Assembly: GCA_937892225.1 (NCBI GenBank)
Contig: CALAUH010000056.1
Coordinates: 1 to 10,695, forward strand
Origin: an uncultured Treponema sp.
Lineage (GTDB): Bacteria > Spirochaetota > Spirochaetia > Treponematales > Treponemataceae
Length of the DNA stretch: 10,695 bases
Reading direction: 5' to 3'
In this document: piece after piece, positions 7,733 through 10,695 of the stretch
How positions within the stretch are numbered: position 1 is the first letter of the stretch
Layout: each line of letters starts with the position of its first letter
Translations under genes and position numbers: made by a program
Notes under the pieces: model-generated
What the model was told of the DNA's origin: nothing
Seen by the model: the letters and a program-made list of their open reading frames with translations, nothing else
Database searches by the model: none

Positions 7733-10447
7733 TTAGTATTTTCTGCTGATGTTAAATGTTTTTCTGCAGATTGCTTTATATGAACACTTTAAGCAATCTT
7801 TAAAATCAGGTGTATTTGATTCAAAATTATTTTCTTGAATACATTTTGAATATTCATCTATGCATTCTAAAACTTTTTTTATTGTTGAATCATAGTTTTC
7901 TAATTCGAATTCTTTTGTTTTAATTTCATTGATTTTATAAAATAAGGCTTTATCAACATCATTTTTTGTGCTTGTGGATTTTAAATAATATATATAAAGA
8001 GGAAGCTGAAAATCTGGAAGTGTATTAGATTCTTCTGTGTAATAAAGATTTTTTGGTTCTTTTGATGTTTTATAATCAATTATTGTAAAATCAAAATCTT
8101 CTGGATTTTGCAAAATTAAATCTATTTTACCTTCAAGAATAATTTTTTTATCTTTAAGAGGATAAGAAAAATCTTTTTCTACATCATAAACTGAATAGTT
8201 ATTAAATTTTTTTGAAAGATTTGTAATAAACATTGTCATTTTTTGAGTTAGCGCATCTTTTGTTGTTTTTAAAAGTTCTCGTTCAAGACAACTGTTAATT
8301 GTTTTATCTGTTATTGCTTTTTCTATACTTTGATTTATATATTCTAAATATTCTTCAGGAAGTTCAGGTTCATTTTGCTCAGTTTCTTGTTTTAACATAA
8401 TATTTTTGTTATTTTTCTTAAGAGTTTTAAAGAAGTTTTCAAGAATTTTATGATATAAGTTACCGACTTTATAATCATCCATTAGTGCGGTTTCATTTTT
8501 CTGTTCTTTAAGATTAATGATATTTTTGAAAAGCCAGAGTCTTGAACATTTAAAAAAACTGTTTAATGATGAATTTGAAACTTTCATTAATTCATCTGTA
8601 TTAATTCGTTTTGTCTGTATCATTTCCTGAATGATTTTTATGCTTGTCGAATTATCATCATCTTTTTGATTTTGTGATTTTTTCCAGTTTTCAAATCCTT
8701 TCCTGGAATAATCAAATATTTTTTCTGGAGGATTATTTCCTAAAAACCAGTCTTTTTCTGTTTTATAGAAATCATCTTTGATGTAAGGATTTTCGGTTTT
8801 TGTATAATCATTTTCTTCAAGAAAACTTATGCTTTGTGAATATCCGCTGAAAGTTTTAGAAGCAGCTGTGAAAAATGCCGGTATTTTATATGAATTCATC
8901 TGATATAACTGGATAAATTCTTTTGTTACGTTTGGATCTTCGTAAGATAAACCGCCTAATAGTTTTATACGTTTGTCTTCCCTTAAAAATGTCAGTGGTT
9001 TATAAATTACGGAAAGTCCTGTCTGACTTGAATCTATGATTATGTGACAGGCAAATGGTGAACATGCAGCGGTTTTGTAAGATAAAATATAAACGCCGTT
9101 TTCTGAAGTTTGATTAAGATATTTTATTGAATTGAGTTGATTTACAAAGAATGAATATGGAAAAGGAATTTTACATTCAGGATAATTTTCTTCCAAATCA
9201 ATAAGACCGCTTAATTCACTTATACATCTACTTATGATGTTATCTGCTTGTGCGGTACAATTATCCATATTAAAATATTTTTCTCGGAATATAAAATATC
9301 TGTTTTTGATTTCTGTAAAAGATGATGCAGTTACAATTTTTGTAATATAATCTTTTAATGTAGAATAAAAAATTTTTATTCTTTCATCTCCAATTTCCTT
9401 AAATGATTCAACCCAGATATCATAATCTTTATCATCATATTTAAAACTGCAGATACAGTTATTTTCTTTTCCAAAATTTAATAAACGGAGTGCTTCATCT
9501 TTTTCTTTCCATGGAAGGTCTGTATTTAAAAGAAGATTTTTTAAAGAATCATAACTGAAGTTTTCTGAGTAACATTCGAATAACTGTTTAAAAAGTGCAC
9601 CTGCTCTTGTAGAAGAAAGAGGTTTTGCATATCGGGTAACATTTGGAATGCAGTAAATATCAAGTTCTCTTTTAATATAAGGTTCGTAGGTATCTAAATC
9701 TGGAACGCTGATGGCAATGTCATTCCATTCAATTTTTTCTTCTTCGTGAATTTTTCTTAAATATAAAACAATACTTTTAAGTTCAACTCTTGAATCTTTG
9801 AAAAAGTTTACTTTACCGTTGATAATATCATTTTTTGGTAAAGGAATAATTGTAATGTCTGCCGGAGAACTTTCTAAGATTGATTTGTATTCTTTGTAAT
9901 CAGATAGAATTTCGGGAAAGAAAATATAATAATGGTTTCCATCAGCAGAAAAAGGCGGCGTTTCCCATGCAGGATCAAATAGTGAATATTTATTTAAGAA
10001 ATCATTATAAAGTTCGTATATTTTTAGAAGATCTTTATCTTCGTCATCTGGTTCATTGTGATTGTTTTCAAAATATTTTTTCCACATTGAAAGTGAAGGT
10101 AAAATATTACTTATCCATGTTGAAAAACTGTTTCCGTTTTGTGCATATTCTTTTGTAATTATGTATGATAAAAATGGTTCTTTTTTATTTTGTTCAGTTA
10201 ATTGTGTTGCGAAAATCTGACGCATTGTAGAAGGAATGGAAATTTTATCCTGATGCTGACCTCTGATTGAATCACTTTTAAAATTATCCCAGGCAATAAA
10301 TCTTTCCATTGAAACAGCAGAACATTCTGAAATAAAAATGATTCTGTCTGCCCATAAATCAGCTGCATTTTGAGTAGGAAATACGAATATAGAATTTGTT
10401 TCTTTTATATGAGTTTTTAGAACTTCTTCAATTATGTTTTCTTTCAT
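7733..10447 (-). CDS. addB: AddB: nuclease subunit of AddAB with iron-sulphur cluster
   Basis: AddB partners AddA: it has an inactive helicase-like fold that scans for the recombination hotspot, and a C-terminal RecB-family nuclease for the opposite strand. The nuclease centre reads GNLYH (His666), GKIDLI (Asp776), DYKTS (Asp791, Lys793) and QLPLY (Gln814). Four cysteines match the AddB 4Fe-4S staple: Cys634 in FFKCSRLW ahead of the nuclease, and Cys885, Cys888 and Cys894 (C-x2-C-x5-C) near the C-terminus. Unlike the longer B. subtilis protein (about 1,170 residues), this 904-residue one has no Walker A loop. It starts almost directly at a motif Ia-like FVFPTQNAADLW, as in short AddB proteins of Gram-negative bacteria. 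The start has AGGAGA four bases upstream. No other in-frame start extends it convincingly. It is first in the addB-addA operon. Confidence 0.93.
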   Translation of the reverse strand: MKENIIEEVLKTHIKETNSIFVFPTQNAADLWADRIIFISECSAVSMERFIAWDNFKSDSIRGQHQDKISIPSTMRQIFATQLTEQNKKEPFLSYIITKEYAQNGNSFSTWISNILPSLSMWKKYFENNHNEPDDEDKDLLKIYELYNDFLNKYSLFDPAWETPPFSADGNHYYIFFPEILSDYKEYKSILESSPADITIIPLPKNDIINGKVNFFKDSRVELKSIVLYLRKIHEEEKIEWNDIAISVPDLDTYEPYIKRELDIYCIPNVTRYAKPLSSTRAGALFKQLFECYSENFSYDSLKNLLLNTDLPWKEKDEALRLLNFGKENNCICSFKYDDKDYDIWVESFKEIGDERIKIFYSTLKDYITKIVTASSFTEIKNRYFIFREKYFNMDNCTAQADNIISRCISELSGLIDLEENYPECKIPFPYSFFVNQLNSIKYLNQTSENGVYILSYKTAACSPFACHIIIDSSQTGLSVIYKPLTFLREDKRIKLLGGLSYEDPNVTKEFIQLYQMNSYKIPAFFTAASKTFSGYSQSISFLEENDYTKTENPYIKDDFYKTEKDWFLGNNPPEKIFDYSRKGFENWKKSQNQKDDDNSTSIKIIQEMIQTKRINTDELMKVSNSSLNSFFKCSRLWLFKNIINLKEQKNETALMDDYKVGNLYHKILENFFKTLKKNNKNIMLKQETEQNEPELPEEYLEYINQSIEKAITDKTINSCLERELLKTTKDALTQKMTMFITNLSKKFNNYSVYDVEKDFSYPLKDKKIILEGKIDLILQNPEDFDFTIIDYKTSKEPKNLYYTEESNTLPDFQLPLYIYYLKSTSTKNDVDKALFYKINEIKTKEFELENYDSTIKKVLECIDEYSKCIQENNFESNTPDFKDCLKCSYKAICRKTFNISRKY

Positions 10448-10451
10448 ACAT

Positions 10452-10457
10452 TCTCCT
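10452..10457 (-). promoter_or_regulatory. Ribosome binding site of addB
   Basis: AGGAGA lies four bases before the ATG at 10447. An overlapping out-of-frame ATG at 10451 directly abuts this site, too close to be used efficiently, so 10447 is preferred. Confidence 0.6.
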
Positions 10458-10466
10458 GTTTTTAAT

Positions 10467-10487
10467 ATTATATCATATATTATAACA
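10467..10487 (-). promoter_or_regulatory. Tandem extended -10 promoter elements of the addBA operon
   Basis: Two perfect extended -10 elements of the form TGnTATAAT lie 12 bases apart on the minus strand: TGTTATAAT (10487-10479) and TGATATAAT (10475-10467). They form an imperfect direct repeat. Neither has a good TTGACA box at the right distance, which is usual for extended -10 promoters. The nearer one would start transcription around 10460, leaving a leader of about 13 bases with AGGAGA inside it. Confidence 0.6.
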
Positions 10488-10527
10488 TAAGGGGTGTATC
10501 ATTGAGAGAAGTAGGGTAGTTAAAAAT

Positions 10528-10691
10528 TTAAAGAGTTTTATAAATTCCTAATTTGATTAAAATATCATTGGAATCATATTGATAGAAAGTTTCATCTTTG
10601 ATTACAGTTCTTTTAACAGGTTTGCTATTTATAAAAATATTTTTTTTCTGTCCTACATCTGGCAACATCACTTATATATAATGTAGCCATA
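10528..10691 (-). pseudogene. Small ORF split into two frames at an A8 run (possible frameshifted or remnant gene)
   Basis: Two minus-strand frames overlap here. The first starts at ATG 10691-10689 (MATLYISDVARCRTEKK) and stops at 10626. The second runs open from a stop at 10674-10672 to TAA at 10530-10528 and, from ATG 10668, gives 46 residues ending SNDILIKLGIYKTL. They cross at a run of eight As (10647-10640). Removing one A would join them into one protein of about 53 residues. Neither start has an obvious ribosome site, and the first frame is open to the window edge, so the true start may lie outside. I do not recognise a family. Alternatives are an assembly error in the homopolymer, a decayed gene end, or chance open frames in AT-rich DNA. 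Confidence 0.3.
10660..10689. repeat. Imperfect inverted repeat with a competing third arm
   Basis: TGGCAACAT (10660-10668) and ATGTAGCCA (10681-10689) pair over eight of nine positions around a 12-base AT-rich loop. A second candidate arm, CTACAT (10653-10658), is perfectly complementary to ATGTAG (10681-10686), so two mutually exclusive hairpins are possible. It overlaps the start of the small split ORF. No T-tract follows on either strand, so it is not an intrinsic terminator. Confidence 0.35.
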
Positions 10692-10695
10692 CAGT

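Larger units (their letters stand above)
10448..10695. other. Gene-poor stretch upstream of addB
   Basis: This 248-base edge region holds the addBA promoter and ribosome site (10452-10487), a small frame-disrupted ORF (10528-10691) and an imperfect inverted repeat (10660-10689). I see no tRNA, terminator hairpin with a T-tract, or credible plus-strand gene here. Confidence 0.5.

Noticed and set aside
9880..10158. Plus-strand 92-codon open frame opposite addB
   Set aside because: Antisense to the AddB N-terminal region, with no supporting start signal or motif.
4196..10447. A new anti-phage helicase-nuclease system
   Set aside because: The two large proteins match AddA and AddB motif by motif, including the AddB iron-sulphur cysteines, and sit in the usual order. 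This is standard recombination machinery.
1..10695. CRISPR arrays, insertion sequences, tRNA genes or phage attachment sites
   Set aside because: No regularly spaced repeats, transposase, paired terminal repeats with target duplication, or cloverleaf-like segments were seen on either strand.

Overview
The window is very AT-rich bacterial DNA. Every gene I can support lies on the minus strand, so it reads right to left: addB, addA, the SRP RNA gene ffs, a family 2 glycoside hydrolase, and a secreted barrel-like protein cut off at the left edge. The proteobacterial/Bacteroidetes-style short AddB, the didermic outer-membrane-like protein and the small Alu-less SRP RNA suggest a low-GC diderm. 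A host-associated Treponema-like spirochaete is my best guess. That is inference: no rRNA or other taxonomic marker is present.

Right edge (10448-10695): a short gene-poor stretch holding a frame-disrupted small ORF, an imperfect inverted repeat, and the addBA promoter, which has two tandem extended -10 elements. Next, 10447-7733 (AddB) and 7711-4196 (AddA) form a two-gene operon with a 21-base gap. Together they should make the AddAB helicase-nuclease, which resects double-strand breaks and feeds RecA. Both nuclease centres look intact, as do the AddA helicase motifs and the AddB iron-sulphur cysteines.

Middle (4042-4209): a very compact stretch. The ffs -35 box lies inside the last codons of addA. 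The RNA itself (about 4173-4076) has the diagnostic SRP domain. Its terminal helix plus U-tract doubles as a terminator, and the U-tract supplies the first bases of the -35 box of the next gene.

Left half: the glycoside hydrolase (4035-988) has both GH2 catalytic glutamates and several accessory beta domains. It has no signal peptide, and its promoter is so close that the mRNA is predicted to be leaderless. Directly downstream, 905-1 encodes a signal-peptide-bearing, beta-strand-rich protein. Its promoter carries a perfect 7+3+7 palindrome exactly between -35 and -10.

I found no CRISPR array, insertion sequence, tRNA, phage gene or convincing new multi-gene system. The more interesting signals are regulatory and architectural: the ffs/GH2 terminator-promoter overlap, the leaderless GH2 transcript, the palindromic operator candidate, and the broken ORF at the right edge.
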